Source of the DNA: Nitratidesulfovibrio termitidis HI1
GTDB taxonomy: Bacteria > Desulfobacterota > Desulfovibrionia > Desulfovibrionales > Desulfovibrionaceae
Length of the DNA: 64,000 nt
NCBI RefSeq assembly: GCF_000504305.1
Contig: NZ_KI632512.1
Location: 2,230,250-2,294,249 of the forward strand
Direction: 5' to 3'
Program-made: the position numbers and the translations under genes
The notes under the pieces: generated by a model
What the model saw: only the letters and a program-made list of their open reading frames with translations
Told to the model about the DNA's origin: nothing
The model's database searches: none
In this document: one piece after another, positions 44,302 through 54,634 of the stretch
Layout: every line of letters begins with the position of its first letter
Numbering within the stretch: position 1 is the first letter of the stretch

Positions 44302-45969
44302 CTACAATATGAAATCGTTCGACAGGAAATTCGACCGCCTGTCCCGGATGATGCTGGTCAGAATCTCCTTGTTGGCGTCGCTGCCCTTGGCGGCCACCAG
44401 CGTGCGGATGGAGAAGCAGCGCAGCGCATCGCTGACCGAAAGGGTGCCCTCGGCGGAATCCTTGCGGCCGGTAAAGGGAAAGGTGTCCGGCCCGCGCTGG
44501 CATTGGCTGTTGATGTTCACCCGGCACACCTGGTTGACCATGGGGTCGATCAGCCGGGCCACGTCGTCCGGGTCGTTGCCGAAAATGCTCAGCTGCTGCC
44601 CGTACTGCGACCCCACCACGTAGCGCACTGGCGTTTCTATGTCCGTGAAGGGGATGACGGGTATCACCGGGCCAAACTGCTCCTCGTGGTACACGCGCAT
44701 CTGCGTCGTGGCCGGGCAGACCACCGTGGGGTGGTACAGGGTTTCGGCGTGGGTGCCGCCGCCGCTGTTGGCCACCTTGCCGCCGTGCGCGGCGGCGTCC
44801 CGCACCAGGTCGTCCAGATAGGCGGACTTGCCGGGCACCGGCAGCGGGGTAATGCGCACCCCTTCGTCCCACGGCATGCCGATGCGCAGCTTGCGGATGC
44901 CCTCGTCCATGCGGGCCAGGAATTCATCCAGCCGCTTCTGATGCACGAACAGCATCTTCAGCGCGGTGCAGCGCTGCCCGTTGAACGAGAACGAGCCTTG
45001 CAGCGCCTCGGCCACGGTCAGGTCCATGTCCGCGCAGTCCAGCACTATGCCCGCGTTCTTGGCGTCCAGCCCCAGCACGCAGCGCAGCCGGTGCGGGTGC
45101 GGGTGGGCCAGGCGCAGCGCGTCCGCCGCCGTGCTGGACCCGATGAACGCCAGCACGTTGATGCGGCCCGACGCCATGATGGGCTTCACGATGCGCCGGT
45201 CGCCGTGCAGGATGTTGACCACCCCGGCGGGGAACGCATCGCGGAAGGCTTCCATCAGCGGCGAATACAGCAGCCGCCCCAGGCGCGGCGTTTTCACGAT
45301 GACCGGGTTGCCCATGATCAGCGCGGGCATCAGCGTGCAGAAGGTTTCGTTCAGCGGGTAGTTGTACGGCCCCATGCACAGCACCGGCCCCAGCGGCGCG
45401 CGGCGAATCTGCGCGTAGATGCCTTTCTCTATGACGAAGCGCGACGAGGCGCGGTCCAGATCCTTCAGCGCGTCGATGGTGTCGCGCAGGTACTCCATGG
45501 TGCGGTCGAATTCGCCGCTGGCGTCCTGCCACGACTTGCAGATTTCCCACATCATGATGCGCACCACGTCGGTGCGCCGCGCCGCCATGCGCCGGGCAAA
45601 ATCCTCCACGTGGCGGATGCGCTCGGCCACGCCCATGGTGGGCCATGCGCCCATGCCGTCGGCCCAGGCGCGGTCGGCGGCGTCCACGGCGCGCAGTGCG
45701 GCGGCCTCGTCAAGGATGGGGCAGCGGCCCAACAGGCGCGGGGTAAAGCCGCCCGCAGCGTCGGTCTCGCCAATGGGCGAAAATACCTGCTGCATCTCGC
45801 CGGGCCATTCCTCCAGCTTGCCGTCGATAAGGCAGGTGCGCTGCTCTATGGGCGCAAAGGCGTGGGCGGCTTCCGGCAGAGGCTGCCCGGCCACGGGAAA
45901 CAGCCCGCGCAGGCTATCGGCGGTATGGACGGCGGGGGCAGCAGTCGAGGCGGTCGGCTGGGACGACAT
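44302..45969 (-). CDS. Aldehyde dehydrogenase, GapN-like (NADP-dependent GAPDH family)
   Basis: A 555-residue enzyme starting at the ATG behind AAGGAGTTTCGC. YNYPLNETFCTLMPALIMGNPVIVK is the cofactor-binding region, and FNGQRCTALKMLFV holds the catalytic Cys. In place of the usual ELGGK motif with the general-base Glu it has LGLDAKN, a variant seen in part of the GapN group. Non-phosphorylating glyceraldehyde-3-phosphate oxidation to 3-phosphoglycerate with NADP is the expected reaction; other aldehyde substrates remain possible. About 60 extra N-terminal residues precede the core. It is divergent from the LuxR-type regulator. Confidence 0.8.
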   Translation of the reverse strand: MSSQPTASTAAPAVHTADSLRGLFPVAGQPLPEAAHAFAPIEQRTCLIDGKLEEWPGEMQQVFSPIGETDAAGGFTPRLLGRCPILDEAAALRAVDAADRAWADGMGAWPTMGVAERIRHVEDFARRMAARRTDVVRIMMWEICKSWQDASGEFDRTMEYLRDTIDALKDLDRASSRFVIEKGIYAQIRRAPLGPVLCMGPYNYPLNETFCTLMPALIMGNPVIVKTPRLGRLLYSPLMEAFRDAFPAGVVNILHGDRRIVKPIMASGRINVLAFIGSSTAADALRLAHPHPHRLRCVLGLDAKNAGIVLDCADMDLTVAEALQGSFSFNGQRCTALKMLFVHQKRLDEFLARMDEGIRKLRIGMPWDEGVRITPLPVPGKSAYLDDLVRDAAAHGGKVANSGGGTHAETLYHPTVVCPATTQMRVYHEEQFGPVIPVIPFTDIETPVRYVVGSQYGQQLSIFGNDPDDVARLIDPMVNQVCRVNINSQCQRGPDTFPFTGRKDSAEGTLSVSDALRCFSIRTLVAAKGSDANKEILTSIIRDRRSNFLSNDFIL

Positions 45970-46321
45970 GCGAAACTCCTTCATCCGGCGGCGGGCCGGG
46001 CTGTGGGATGGCGGCGATGGTTACGGCACGGCGCGGAACGGTCGGCAACGGTACAGGGCGGCACAGAAGCGCGGGCCGGACCATGCCGCGACATGGGACC
46101 ACCATAACAGGGTTGCGCACCGATGGCAGCAGGGAAGGCGGGGCAGGGGTGATACGGGGAGTGACGAAAGCCGCCAACGGGCCGTCATCTGGACGTCTCA
46201 CAGCACAAGCAACACACCGCAACAGCATCTCAATCCCTGACATTCTGGCAAATGAACGACGCATTGCCACCGCATCATCCATGCTTGCCAAACAGCACAG
46301 CGGGTAGTACCACACTGCACA
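45970..46321. other. Divergent intergenic region
   Basis: No gene is seen. The right third is AT-richer and contains GCATTGCCACCGCATCAT (46261-46278), which shares the GCATTGC and GCATCAT words with the inverted repeat at 47931, so it may hold a regulator site. Confidence 0.4.
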
Positions 46322-47728
46322 ATGCCCAACACTACCCGCAAATCATCATCCACGCCGCGCCAGCTTGCCCCCGCCACGCCGGGGCAGGTTGTCGATGCAT
46401 GGAAAGACCTTGTCCTTCTCACCGATGCACGCGGCATCATACTGGAAGTACGCGGGCATCCCATTGCCTGCGCGGGCAGTCCGCCTCGTCCCGGCCAGTC
46501 GTTCTGGAAGGCTCTGGGGCTTGGCGGCCGCTCGGCGGACGACGCGCTGCGCCGCTACCCCCCGTTGTCCATCCACGAAATTCACCGCGCCGGGCGCACC
46601 TTTCTGCTGCGCATCATGCCCCTGCCCCCGGCCATCGCCCCGCAGGGCGGGCTGGTGGTCGTGGCCACGGACAACCACTCCATGCACGCGCTCTACCGGC
46701 GCTACGAGCAGCGCCTGCACGACCACATCTCGGCCTGGGCCGATTCGGTCACCCTGTTCAACGCGCTGTTCGACACCGCCAAGGACGCCACCTTCCTGAT
46801 GAACGAGGACGGCGTGATCATTGCCGCCAACCCGGCAGCCCTGCGCAGGCACGCCGGGGACACGCGGGCCGAGCCCGCAGAGCCGGACGGACCAGCCCCA
46901 ACGGGACCAGCCGAACCGACCGGACCGGCCAGACCGGCCGGACCGACCGGACCGACCGGACCAGATGGGGCGGACGGGACGGAATTCGCGGGCACCGCCG
47001 TGGACGCGCTGCTGGCGCGGCGGGCGCGCCCCATGGTGCGCAAGGCCATGCGTACGCTGCCCCCCAACAAGCAGTGGACGCGCACGCTGGCCGCCCGCGA
47101 CGGCGAAGGCGCCACTTTTCCGGCAGAGGCCACCCTGCGCCGCATCGCCTTTCAGGGCGGCAGCCTGTTCCAGCTTATCCTGCACGACCTGTCCGAACGC
47201 GTGGAATTGCAGGATTCGCTGCGCGACCGCATGGCCGAGGTAAAGGAGATGAACATCGCCCTGCGCCAGGTCTTGCGGTCCGTGGAAGAAGAACGGCAGG
47301 AAATGCTGCGCACCCTGCACACCCGCATGAAGCGGCGCATGCTGCCCGCGCTGGACAAGATTGCCCGCGCCGAAACCGCAGAGGTGCGCGAAGGCTACCG
47401 CAACATCCTTGCCGAACAGCTGGTGGGCATGATGGGCGAACCGAACGGAGCAAACGGATCGGGCGGACTGGGCAGACTGGGCGGGATCAACGAGGCCAAC
47501 GGGGCGGACGGCGGAAACGACCTTGCGCTGCTGGGCCTGACCCCGCGCGAACTGGAAGTGTGCCGCCTGATCCAGCTTGGCCGCAGCGGCAAGGAAATAG
47601 CCGACCTGCTGGGCATCTCGTTCGAAACGGCCCAGACCCATCGCAAGAACATCCGCAAGAAGCTGGGGCTGCGCGGCAGCACCACGTCGCTGCAAACCCA
47701 CCTGCAACAGGGGCCGTCGCTGCTCTGA
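46322..47728 (+). CDS. LuxR-family regulator with two PAS-like domains
   Basis: A 468-residue protein. Residues 20-120 (AWKDLVLLTDARGIILEVRG) and 140-310 (LFNALFDTAKDATFLMNEDGVIIAANPAAL) are PAS-like; the second is split by a collagen-like repeat (GPTGPTGPDGADG). A coiled coil (MNIALRQVLRSVEEERQEMLRTLH) precedes a short Asn/Gly-rich tract and a LuxR/GerE helix-turn-helix: LTPRELEVCRLIQLGRSGKEIADLLGIS and TAQTHRKNIRKKLGL. It probably senses a small ligand in the cytoplasm. It sits just before the amino acid transporter and ablAB, the most likely targets. Confidence 0.85.
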   Translation: MPNTTRKSSSTPRQLAPATPGQVVDAWKDLVLLTDARGIILEVRGHPIACAGSPPRPGQSFWKALGLGGRSADDALRRYPPLSIHEIHRAGRTFLLRIMPLPPAIAPQGGLVVVATDNHSMHALYRRYEQRLHDHISAWADSVTLFNALFDTAKDATFLMNEDGVIIAANPAALRRHAGDTRAEPAEPDGPAPTGPAEPTGPARPAGPTGPTGPDGADGTEFAGTAVDALLARRARPMVRKAMRTLPPNKQWTRTLAARDGEGATFPAEATLRRIAFQGGSLFQLILHDLSERVELQDSLRDRMAEVKEMNIALRQVLRSVEEERQEMLRTLHTRMKRRMLPALDKIARAETAEVREGYRNILAEQLVGMMGEPNGANGSGGLGRLGGINEANGADGGNDLALLGLTPRELEVCRLIQLGRSGKEIADLLGISFETAQTHRKNIRKKLGLRGSTTSLQTHLQQGPSLL

Positions 47729-48168
47729 GCCTGGGCCCCCTCGCGCTGACGCCCCCCTTTCCTGACGCCCGCCCCGTCCGCCCCGACCCGCTCCGTTCCG
47801 CCCCACCCGGCCCGCCCGGCCCAATCCACCAGCCTTCCCCCCCTTCCCCGCAGCAGCGCAAACACCTCCCCCATCGGGTATGCCGCCATACCCGACACGT
47901 AACCCATATCCCCCTCTTGCCAGTCATGACGCATCATGCCAGCATTGCGGCATGATGCGATACTGTTCGCCATTCACGCCGCAGCACTCTGAAAAAATCC
48001 CCACGGATACGCACGCTGCAACCAAGCATCGATGACCATCCGGCAAACGCATGTGGCGACCATGCAGTTCATGCCATCGCCATTCCCACGCCATCAATGC
48101 GGCAATGCGTGCATCACACTCGTCATTTCCGCTCCAACCATCCAATCACCATCAACAAAGGAGCATCC
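47729..48168. other. Regulatory gap before the ABC transporter operon
   Basis: No gene is seen in this 440-nt gap. It becomes AT-richer from about 47880 and holds a 10-bp perfect inverted repeat (47931-47958) and several GCATCA/GCAATGC words. It probably carries the promoter of the transporter operon. Confidence 0.45.
47931..47958. promoter_or_regulatory. Inverted repeat, possible operator
   Basis: GCATCATGCC and GGCATGATGC are exact complements separated by AGCATTGC. With no U-tract and a place about 210 nt upstream of the ABC transporter operon, it looks like a dimer-binding site. The LuxR-type protein just upstream is a candidate. Confidence 0.5.
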
Positions 48169-48996
48169 ATGAACATCCCCACCCAGGCGGCGCTCCTGCG
48201 GCCCGGCCCATCGCCGCTGCCGCGACTATTTTCCCTGATCTCGCTGCTGGCCCTGCTGGTGCTGGCCCTCACGGCCTGTTCCAGCCCCCCGCCCACCGGG
48301 CTGGAACGGGTGAAGAAGGCAGGAAAGATCAGCTTTGCCATGAGCGGCGGCTATCCGCCCTTCAACTTCTACGACACCACCAACACCCTCACCGGCTTTG
48401 ACGTGGATGTGGCCGCCGAGGTGGCCAAACGCCTTGGCGTCACCTCGGCCCCGGTCACCACTGACTGGAGCGGCATCATCGAGGGGCTGCGTTCCGGCGC
48501 GTACGACGGCATTCTGGGCAGCATGGCCGTGACCGAAGAGCGCGGCAAGGTCGTCGATTTCTCCACGCCCTACTACTATTCGGGCGCGCAGCTCATGGTG
48601 CGCAAGGGCGCGCCGTTCGCCACGCCCGCCGACCTCGCGGGCAAGACCATCGGCGTGGTCACCGGCACCACCTTTGCCGACGACGCCAAGGCCCTCGGCG
48701 CGGGCGAGGTGCGCCTGTACAAGGATGACAACCAGACCCTGATGGAACTTTCCACCGGTGTGGTGGACGGGGTGATCACCGACCGCGTGGTAGGCGTCAC
48801 CGCCATGCAGGGCGGCAAGTTCGACGTGACGGCGCTGGGTTCGCCGCTGCGCCGCGAGGACATTGCCGTGGCCTTCCGCAAGGGTGACGACACCCTGCGG
48901 GCAGAGGTGGACCGCATCCTTGCCGCCATGCACGCCGACGGAACCCTGAGCAGGCTCAGCGAAAAATGGCTGCACAGCGACATCACCAAACGCTAG
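48169..48996 (+). CDS. Amino acid ABC transporter, substrate-binding lipoprotein
   Basis: A 275-residue family 3 solute-binding protein. The signal peptide ends in the lipobox LTAC (Cys37), so it is membrane-anchored. SFAMSGGYPPFNFYD, LTGFDVDVAAEVAKRLG and VVDFSTPYYYSGAQLMVRKG are typical of polar amino acid binders. AAGGAGCATCC precedes the ATG. Permease and ATPase genes follow. The ablAB genes downstream use lysine as substrate, which makes lysine or another basic amino acid a reasonable ligand, but the binding residues do not settle it. Confidence 0.92.
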   Translation: MNIPTQAALLRPGPSPLPRLFSLISLLALLVLALTACSSPPPTGLERVKKAGKISFAMSGGYPPFNFYDTTNTLTGFDVDVAAEVAKRLGVTSAPVTTDWSGIIEGLRSGAYDGILGSMAVTEERGKVVDFSTPYYYSGAQLMVRKGAPFATPADLAGKTIGVVTGTTFADDAKALGAGEVRLYKDDNQTLMELSTGVVDGVITDRVVGVTAMQGGKFDVTALGSPLRREDIAVAFRKGDDTLRAEVDRILAAMHADGTLSRLSEKWLHSDITKR

Positions 48997-49195
48997 GCCG
49001 GGCGGGGCGCGCGCGCCGTGGCGTCAGATGTGACGACCGGCCCCATGACCATCGCCATGACCATCACCATGACCGGCGTTACGCTCAACGCGACGCCACA
49101 GCCCGCGCTCCCCGCCCCGCTCGCCCCATCCCTGCCATCGCCCTCATCGCCCCCAGCCCTGATGCCGCAACCGCCGGATACGGGAGGCAGGCGCC

Positions 49196-49852
49196 ATGAA
49201 CTTCGACCTGAACGCCGTGGTCCACTACCTGCCCTACTTCCTGCCCGCCGCATGGATGACCATCGAAATCACCGTGCTGGGCATCCTGCTGGGCACGGCG
49301 CTGGGGCTGGCCGCCGCGCTGCTGCGCCTGTCCGGCCGGTGGTGGCTGCAACTGCCCATGCGCGCCTACATCTACCTTATCCGGGGCACGCCGCTGCTGC
49401 TGCAACTGCTGTTCATCTACTTCGGCCTGCGGGGGCTGGCGGGCTTCAGCGCGCTGACCTCTGCCGTGCTGGCGCTGGGCATCCACAACGGGGCCTACGT
49501 GGCGGAAATCTTCCGGGGGTCCATCATCTCCATTTCCGCCGGGCAGATGGAAGCCGCCCGCAGCCTGGGCATGACCCGGCACCGGGCCATGGTGCGCATC
49601 GTGCTGCCGCAGGCGTTGCGGCGGGCCATTCCCGCGCTGGGCAACCAGTTCATCATCGCCCTCAAGGATTCGTCGCTGGCCAGCACCATCACCATCAACG
49701 AACTCTTGCTGAAGGCGCAGCAACTGGCCTCGTCCAACTTCCTGATGATGGAAATGCTGGCCGTGGCCGCCATGTTCTACCTGTTCTACACCGCCCTGTT
49801 CAGCTGGCTGCTGGGCAGGCTGGAGGCGCGCCTTGGCGTGTCCGGGGCCTGA
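49196..49852 (+). CDS. Amino acid ABC transporter permease
   Basis: A 218-residue HisM/GlnP-type permease with five membrane helices. [24 protein letters not shown] begins the domain, and [34 protein letters not shown] is the EAA loop that docks the ATPase. The ATG follows an AGGCGCC site. The 199-nt gap to the binding-protein gene contains a short ATGACCATC repeat. A single permease gene implies a homodimer. Confidence 0.93.
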   Translation: MNFDLNAVVHYLPYFLPAAWMTIEITVLGILLGTALGLAAALLRLSGRWWLQLPMRAYIYLIRGTPLLLQLLFIYFGLRGLAGFSALTSAVLALGIHNGAYVAEIFRGSIISISAGQMEAARSLGMTRHRAMVRIVLPQALRRAIPALGNQFIIALKDSSLASTITINELLLKAQQLASSNFLMMEMLAVAAMFYLFYTALFSWLLGRLEARLGVSGA

Positions 49853-49922
49853 GGCGGCGTCCGCTGATGCTGCTTCCGCCCCCCTCGCACACGACACGGC
49901 GCAGGCCCCGAAAGGAGGCGCC

Positions 49923-50714
49923 ATGAACGATACCGTCACAGCATCCACAGCAGCGACAACGGGCATATCTGGCACATCGGGCACAACGCCCGTCATCGAC
50001 ATACAGGGACTGCACAAGTGGTTCGGCGACACTCACGTGCTGCGCGGCGTGGACCTGCAGGTCATGCCGTCCGACGTGGTGGTGCTGATCGGCGCCAGCG
50101 GCTCCGGCAAAAGCACCCTGCTGCGCTGCGTGAACCGGCTGGAAACCCACGACGAGGGCGAAATCCGCATCTCGGGCGAGCCTGTGCGCGGCGACGAACG
50201 CTACATCAACGCCCTGCGTGCCCGCGTGGGCATGGTGTTCCAGCACTTTCACCTGTTCCCGCACATGACCGCCCTTGGCAACGTCATGGAGGGGCCAACC
50301 CAGGTGCGCGGCATGCCCGCGGCACAGGCCGCCGACATGGCGCTGGGCCTGCTGGATCGCGTGGGGCTTGCCGACAAGGCCGACGCCTACCCCGCCACCC
50401 TTTCCGGCGGGCAGAAGCAGCGCGTGGCCATTGCCCGCGCCCTGGCCATGCAGCCCGACGTGATGCTGTTCGACGAACCCACGTCGGCCCTGGACCCGGA
50501 ACTGGTGGGCGAGGTGCTGGCCGTCATGCGCGGGCTGGCCGACGAAGGCACCACCATGATGGTGGTGACCCACGAAATGGGCTTTGCGCGGGAAGTGGCT
50601 GATGTGGTGGCCTACATGGACGAGGGGGCCATCGTGGAGATGGGGCCGCCCGCCCAGATATTCGACGAGCCCGCCATGGAACGCACCCGCCGCTTTCTGG
50701 GGCAGATCCTTTAG
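49923..50714 (+). CDS. Amino acid ABC transporter ATP-binding protein
   Basis: A 263-residue GlnQ/HisP-type ATPase: [13 protein letters not shown] (Walker A), [18 protein letters not shown] (Q loop), [15 protein letters not shown] (signature), [14 protein letters not shown] (Walker B) and [13 protein letters not shown] (H loop). AAAGGAGGCGCC precedes the ATG. The first 22 residues are a Thr/Gly-rich extension. It powers the importer encoded by the two genes upstream. Confidence 0.96.
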   Translation: MNDTVTASTAATTGISGTSGTTPVIDIQGLHKWFGDTHVLRGVDLQVMPSDVVVLIGASGSGKSTLLRCVNRLETHDEGEIRISGEPVRGDERYINALRARVGMVFQHFHLFPHMTALGNVMEGPTQVRGMPAAQAADMALGLLDRVGLADKADAYPATLSGGQKQRVAIARALAMQPDVMLFDEPTSALDPELVGEVLAVMRGLADEGTTMMVVTHEMGFAREVADVVAYMDEGAIVEMGPPAQIFDEPAMERTRRFLGQIL

Positions 50715-50754
50715 CTGGTCCTAGCACCCGGCTTAGCACCTGGCCTTGCATCCG

Positions 50755-50808
50755 GCCCGCACCCGGCCCGCGCCCGGCCCGCGCCCGGCCCGCGCCCGGC
50801 CTGCCCGT
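50755..50808 (+). repeat. GC-rich tandem repeat, about 11-bp unit
   Basis: About five copies of CCGGCCCGCGC between the ATPase gene and ablA. Strong GC self-pairing is possible. No coding sense is evident. Confidence 0.75.
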
Positions 50809-50930
50809 CAGGCCTGTCACGGCCCCATACATCCGGCGCTGGCGCAGCAGGCCATGGACGTCAAGGTCCGGGCGGAGCGCATCGGGCGCATCCGCGTCCG
50901 GCCCATTCACCCCCGACAAAGGAGGCTTCC

Positions 50931-52262
50931 TTGAACATACCCACGTTGCACCATCACCCCGGCACCTCGCGAACCGCCCCGGCGGCCCAGCTTGGCGACA
51001 TGACCGACGACCCGCGCTGGCACGACTGGCGCTGGCACATCCGCAACGCCGTGCGCAGCGTGGCCGATTTCGAACGGGCGCTGGGCATTCGCTTCACCCC
51101 CGAACAGCGGCAACTGCACGAACGCACGCTGGAGCGCTTTCCCATGTCGGTGACGCCCTATTACCTGTCGCTCATCGACACGGAAAACCACGCCACCGAC
51201 CCGGTGTTCCTGCAATCCTTCCCCTCGCCCGGCGAAATGGTCATAGGGCCGCACGACATGGCCGACCCCCTGCACGAGGACAGCGACAGCCCGGCCCCCG
51301 GCATCACCCACCGCTACCCCGACCGGGTGCTGTTCCACGTCAGCAACACCTGTTCCATGTACTGCCGCCACTGCACCCGCAAGCGCAAGGTGGGCGACGT
51401 GGACTCCATCCCCTCGCGCGGCGACCTGGAACGAGGGCTGGAGTACATCCGCAATACCCCGCAGGTGCGCGACGTGCTGCTGTCCGGCGGCGACCCGCTG
51501 ATGCTGTCCGACGACATGCTCGACTGGCTGCTGACCGAGGTGGAATCCATCGACCACGTGGAGGTGGTGCGCATCGGCACCCGCATGCCGGTGGTGCTGC
51601 CCTTCCGCATCACCAGCGACCTCGTGGACATGCTGCGCACCCATCACCCGCTGTGGCTGAACACCCACTTCAATCACCCGCGCGAAATCACCCCCGACGC
51701 CAGCCGCGCCCTGCGCCGCCTGGCCGACGCGGGCATCCCCCTCGGCAACCAGACCGTGCTGCTGGCCGGAGTGAACGACTGCCCCCGGATTATCCGCTCC
51801 CTGAACCTGAAGCTGGTGCGCAACCGGGTGCGCCCCTACTACCTGTACCAGTGCGACCTTTCCGAAGGGCTGGCGCATTTCCGCACCCCGGTGGGCAAGG
51901 GCATAGAGATCATGGAAAGCCTGCGCGGCCATTGCAGCGGCTTTTCCGTGCCCACCTACGTGGTGGACGCCCCCGGCGGGGGCGGCAAGATACCGGTCAT
52001 GCCCAACTACGTGGTGGCGTGGGGCGCGGGCAAGGTGGTGCTGCGCAACTACGAGGGGGTCATCACCACCTATCACGAGCCGGACGACTACACCCCGGCC
52101 CGCTGCGACCTGCGGTGCGGCGACTGCGCCCTGCAACTGCACGCGGGCGACGTGCCCGGCCATGCCGTGGGCGTGGAAAAGCTGCTCTCCGACTGGGACG
52201 ACACCCGCAGCCTGACCCCGTCTGACAATGAACGCATGGAGCGCAGGCGCGATGCGTCCTGA
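50931..52262 (+). CDS. ablA: L-lysine 2,3-aminomutase
   Basis: A 443-residue radical SAM/PLP enzyme. The cluster motif CSMYCRHC gives Cys141, Cys145 and Cys148. [15 protein letters not shown] contains the PLP lysine region. GVND and YVVDAPGG keep the two Asp that hold the substrate side-chain amine in lysine aminomutase, which favours lysine over glutamate. It converts L-lysine to beta-lysine. Together with the acetyltransferase gene overlapping its end, it forms the ablAB pathway to the osmolyte N-epsilon-acetyl-beta-lysine. Confidence 0.9.
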   Translation: MNIPTLHHHPGTSRTAPAAQLGDMTDDPRWHDWRWHIRNAVRSVADFERALGIRFTPEQRQLHERTLERFPMSVTPYYLSLIDTENHATDPVFLQSFPSPGEMVIGPHDMADPLHEDSDSPAPGITHRYPDRVLFHVSNTCSMYCRHCTRKRKVGDVDSIPSRGDLERGLEYIRNTPQVRDVLLSGGDPLMLSDDMLDWLLTEVESIDHVEVVRIGTRMPVVLPFRITSDLVDMLRTHHPLWLNTHFNHPREITPDASRALRRLADAGIPLGNQTVLLAGVNDCPRIIRSLNLKLVRNRVRPYYLYQCDLSEGLAHFRTPVGKGIEIMESLRGHCSGFSVPTYVVDAPGGGGKIPVMPNYVVAWGAGKVVLRNYEGVITTYHEPDDYTPARCDLRCGDCALQLHAGDVPGHAVGVEKLLSDWDDTRSLTPSDNERMERRRDAS

Positions 52263-53337
52263 TGCGGCGGATTCCGTCCGGGTGCAGCCGGACCAGACAC
52301 GACCGGACAGGACACGACCGGGCCAGACACATCCGGACCGTACACATCCGGACAGGGCGCGGCCTGACGAGGTAATCCGCCACGGACGCTCGCTGCTCCA
52401 GCACGGACCGCTCAATGACCGGGTCTACCTGATGAAGCTGGACGAGTCCGACCTGCCCGGCCTGCCCGGCCTATCAGGCCTACCCGGTACGACCAGCATC
52501 ATCGACCGGATGGAGGAACTGGCGGCGTACCACGGCTACACCCGGCTGTTCGCGCGGGTGCCGGAGCACGCGGCCCATCGTTTTCTGGCGCGGGGCTTTG
52601 CCGTGGAGGCCCGTGTGCCGGGAATGTGCCGGGGGCGCACAGCCGGATGCTTCATGGGGCGGCACCTGTGGGACGCGCGTGCCGTGCCGCGCCGCCCCGG
52701 ACTGCTGTGCGAGGTGCTGGCCCTGGCCAATGCCAGGAGAGCCGGGCTGGAACAAGGTACGGCATGCGCACGGCACGGCAGCCAGCCGTCCGACGCCACC
52801 AGCGGAACGCAGGAAATTGAACCGAAACCGAAGACGGGAAGGGTGATCGAACTGAATCCGGACCACGCCCCCGCGCTGGCCCGCCTGTACGCGGCCACCT
52901 TCGCCACCTATCCCTTTCCCGTGCACGACCCGGCGTACCTTGCCCGGTCCATGGCCGAAGGGGTGCTGTTCCACGGCATTGCGGACGGCGACGACCTGCA
53001 CGGACATGATTCCGGGCCGACCCGGGGGAACGACCTGCTGGCCGCCGCCTCTGCGGAAGTGGACATGGCATGGCGGTGCGCCGAGATGACCGACTTCGCC
53101 ACCCGGCCCGAGGCACGCGGACGGGGGGCCGCCCTGCGCCTGCTGCGACACATGGAAGAACGGGTGCGCCGCATGGGCATCCTTACCGCCTACACCATCG
53201 CCCGGGCCGAAAGCCACGCCATGAACGTGGTGTTCGCGCGGGCCGGGTACACCCTGGCGGGCACCCTGCACAACAACACCAACATCGGCGGCGGGCTGGA
53301 AAGCATGAACGTGTGGTACCGGCATCTGCCCGAATGA
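52252..53337 (+). CDS. ablB: Putative beta-lysine N6-acetyltransferase
   Basis: A 361-residue protein that overlaps ablA by 11 nt. The C-terminal half is a GNAT domain: [25 protein letters not shown] and [25 protein letters not shown] (acetyl-CoA loop), ending [27 protein letters not shown], typical of AblB. It acetylates beta-lysine on N6. The N-terminus carries an Asp/Arg/Pro/Thr repeat ([20 protein letters not shown]) and a [12 protein letters not shown] tract, both of tandem-repeat origin. The first ATG could instead be 52228. Confidence 0.85.
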   Translation: MRPDAADSVRVQPDQTRPDRTRPGQTHPDRTHPDRARPDEVIRHGRSLLQHGPLNDRVYLMKLDESDLPGLPGLSGLPGTTSIIDRMEELAAYHGYTRLFARVPEHAAHRFLARGFAVEARVPGMCRGRTAGCFMGRHLWDARAVPRRPGLLCEVLALANARRAGLEQGTACARHGSQPSDATSGTQEIEPKPKTGRVIELNPDHAPALARLYAATFATYPFPVHDPAYLARSMAEGVLFHGIADGDDLHGHDSGPTRGNDLLAAASAEVDMAWRCAEMTDFATRPEARGRGAALRLLRHMEERVRRMGILTAYTIARAESHAMNVVFARAGYTLAGTLHNNTNIGGGLESMNVWYRHLPE

Positions 53338-53532
53338 TGGCAGATGCGGACAGCAAGGTGAGACACCGGGAAAGCTTGGTGGTGCGGCTGGCTGGGGAGA
53401 GGATACGGGGGCTGCGGGAACGGACGGCCTGAAATCACGGGAATCGCCCGAGGCAGGAATGCCGTCTGGCGGACGGCGCATCGGGAGGTGTCGATCTGGC
53501 GCGCCCCGCGTTCGCGGGCGCCCTGCGGAATG

Positions 53533-54384
53533 CTACCCCGCCGCCTCCCACGCGGCGGCCTGCTCGCGCTCTTCCGGCGTCAGCAGGTCCAGCCAGCGGC
53601 GGCGGAATTCCATGTAGTGGTTGATGCGCAGGTCCTTCCACAGCGCGGGTTTGGTGTCCCACGGCTTGGGACCGTGAAAGTGCACGATGCGCGCCCGCGT
53701 CAGCGCGTCGGCCCGGTAGGGCGGGCAGTTCCACGAAGGGTCCAGCTTGGTCACCCGCTTGCCGAAGAAGTAATTCAGCAGCGACTGGTCCAGGTTGCCG
53801 ATGCGGTGCAGGTTCTGCACGCAGAAGGCCAGAAAGTTGTGGATGTGGCCGTGCCGCCGCAGCCGGGCAAGGTTGAACAGCACCACCCCGCTGCTGAAGG
53901 TCCAGATGGGAAAGGGCAGCGGCACCACGTAGCGGCGGCCCCGCCATTCGTAGTCCAGCTGTTCGTGGGTGTGGTGGAAGGGGGCCGTGGCCTCGCGGGC
54001 CATGGCCATGTACTGCGGGCGGATATGCTCCGCCCCGCCGGATGCAGCGTCACCCAGAATCGGTTGATGAAAGTACACGTCGGCGTCGCAGTACAGCACG
54101 TACTCGTCGTCGGCCAGTTCCGGCAGCAGGGCCAGTTCCAGCTTCAGGAACGCGCCGATGCAGCGGTGGAACTGCGGCGGGGCGTTGTGCACGCCGATGA
54201 CCGGGGTGTGCCGGGCAAGCTGCACCCCTTCCGCGCGCACCGCGTCCATCACCGCCGGGTTGCTGCCGCCGTACACGCACACGCAGGGGGCCGCATCGCC
54301 GTGCAGACGTCGCAGCGAGCGCACGGCGGCACGCATCATCAGCAGGTAGCGGGGGTTGTCGTCGATGCAGAAGACGATCTTCAT
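53533..54384 (-). CDS. Glycosyltransferase, GT8-like
   Basis: A 283-residue protein starting MKIVFCIDDNPRYLLMM, as GT8-type enzymes do. VLYCDADVYFH holds the DxD metal motif, FSSGVVLFNLARLR the acceptor region, and IVHFHGPKPWD the C-terminal HxxGxxKPW motif. It probably adds a hexose from a UDP- or similar sugar to a cell-surface glycan. The ribosome site is weak, but the frame upstream (to 54783) is low-complexity and includes a tandem repeat, so the start at 54384 is preferred. No other polysaccharide genes are nearby. Confidence 0.88.
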   Translation of the reverse strand: MKIVFCIDDNPRYLLMMRAAVRSLRRLHGDAAPCVCVYGGSNPAVMDAVRAEGVQLARHTPVIGVHNAPPQFHRCIGAFLKLELALLPELADDEYVLYCDADVYFHQPILGDAASGGAEHIRPQYMAMAREATAPFHHTHEQLDYEWRGRRYVVPLPFPIWTFSSGVVLFNLARLRRHGHIHNFLAFCVQNLHRIGNLDQSLLNYFFGKRVTKLDPSWNCPPYRADALTRARIVHFHGPKPWDTKPALWKDLRINHYMEFRRRWLDLLTPEEREQAAAWEAAG

Positions 54385-54535
54385 GCGGCAGGGGTCCGGC
54401 GTGCGGGTGCGTGGGAATGGGGGTCTGCCCCCGCTCGTAGCCCATTTCCGGCGGCAAGGCCAGCGTGCGCGGGCGCGCGGCGGGAACGGGCGGTGAAATG
54501 GAGGCGGCGCAGTCGGAAGACGAAATCCGAGGTGG

Positions 54536-54600
54536 GCTGCCCGGTGCACGCTGCCCGGTGCACGCTGCCCGGTGCACGCTGCCCGGTGCACGCTGTCCGG
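54536..54600 (+). repeat. 14-bp tandem repeat
   Basis: Four exact copies of GCTGCCCGGTGCAC and a partial fifth between the GT8 and cheD genes. It is a likely length-variable minisatellite. Confidence 0.9.
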
Positions 54601-54634
54601 CCCAACGTGTCCGGCGTGAACTAGCCGACGCTGG

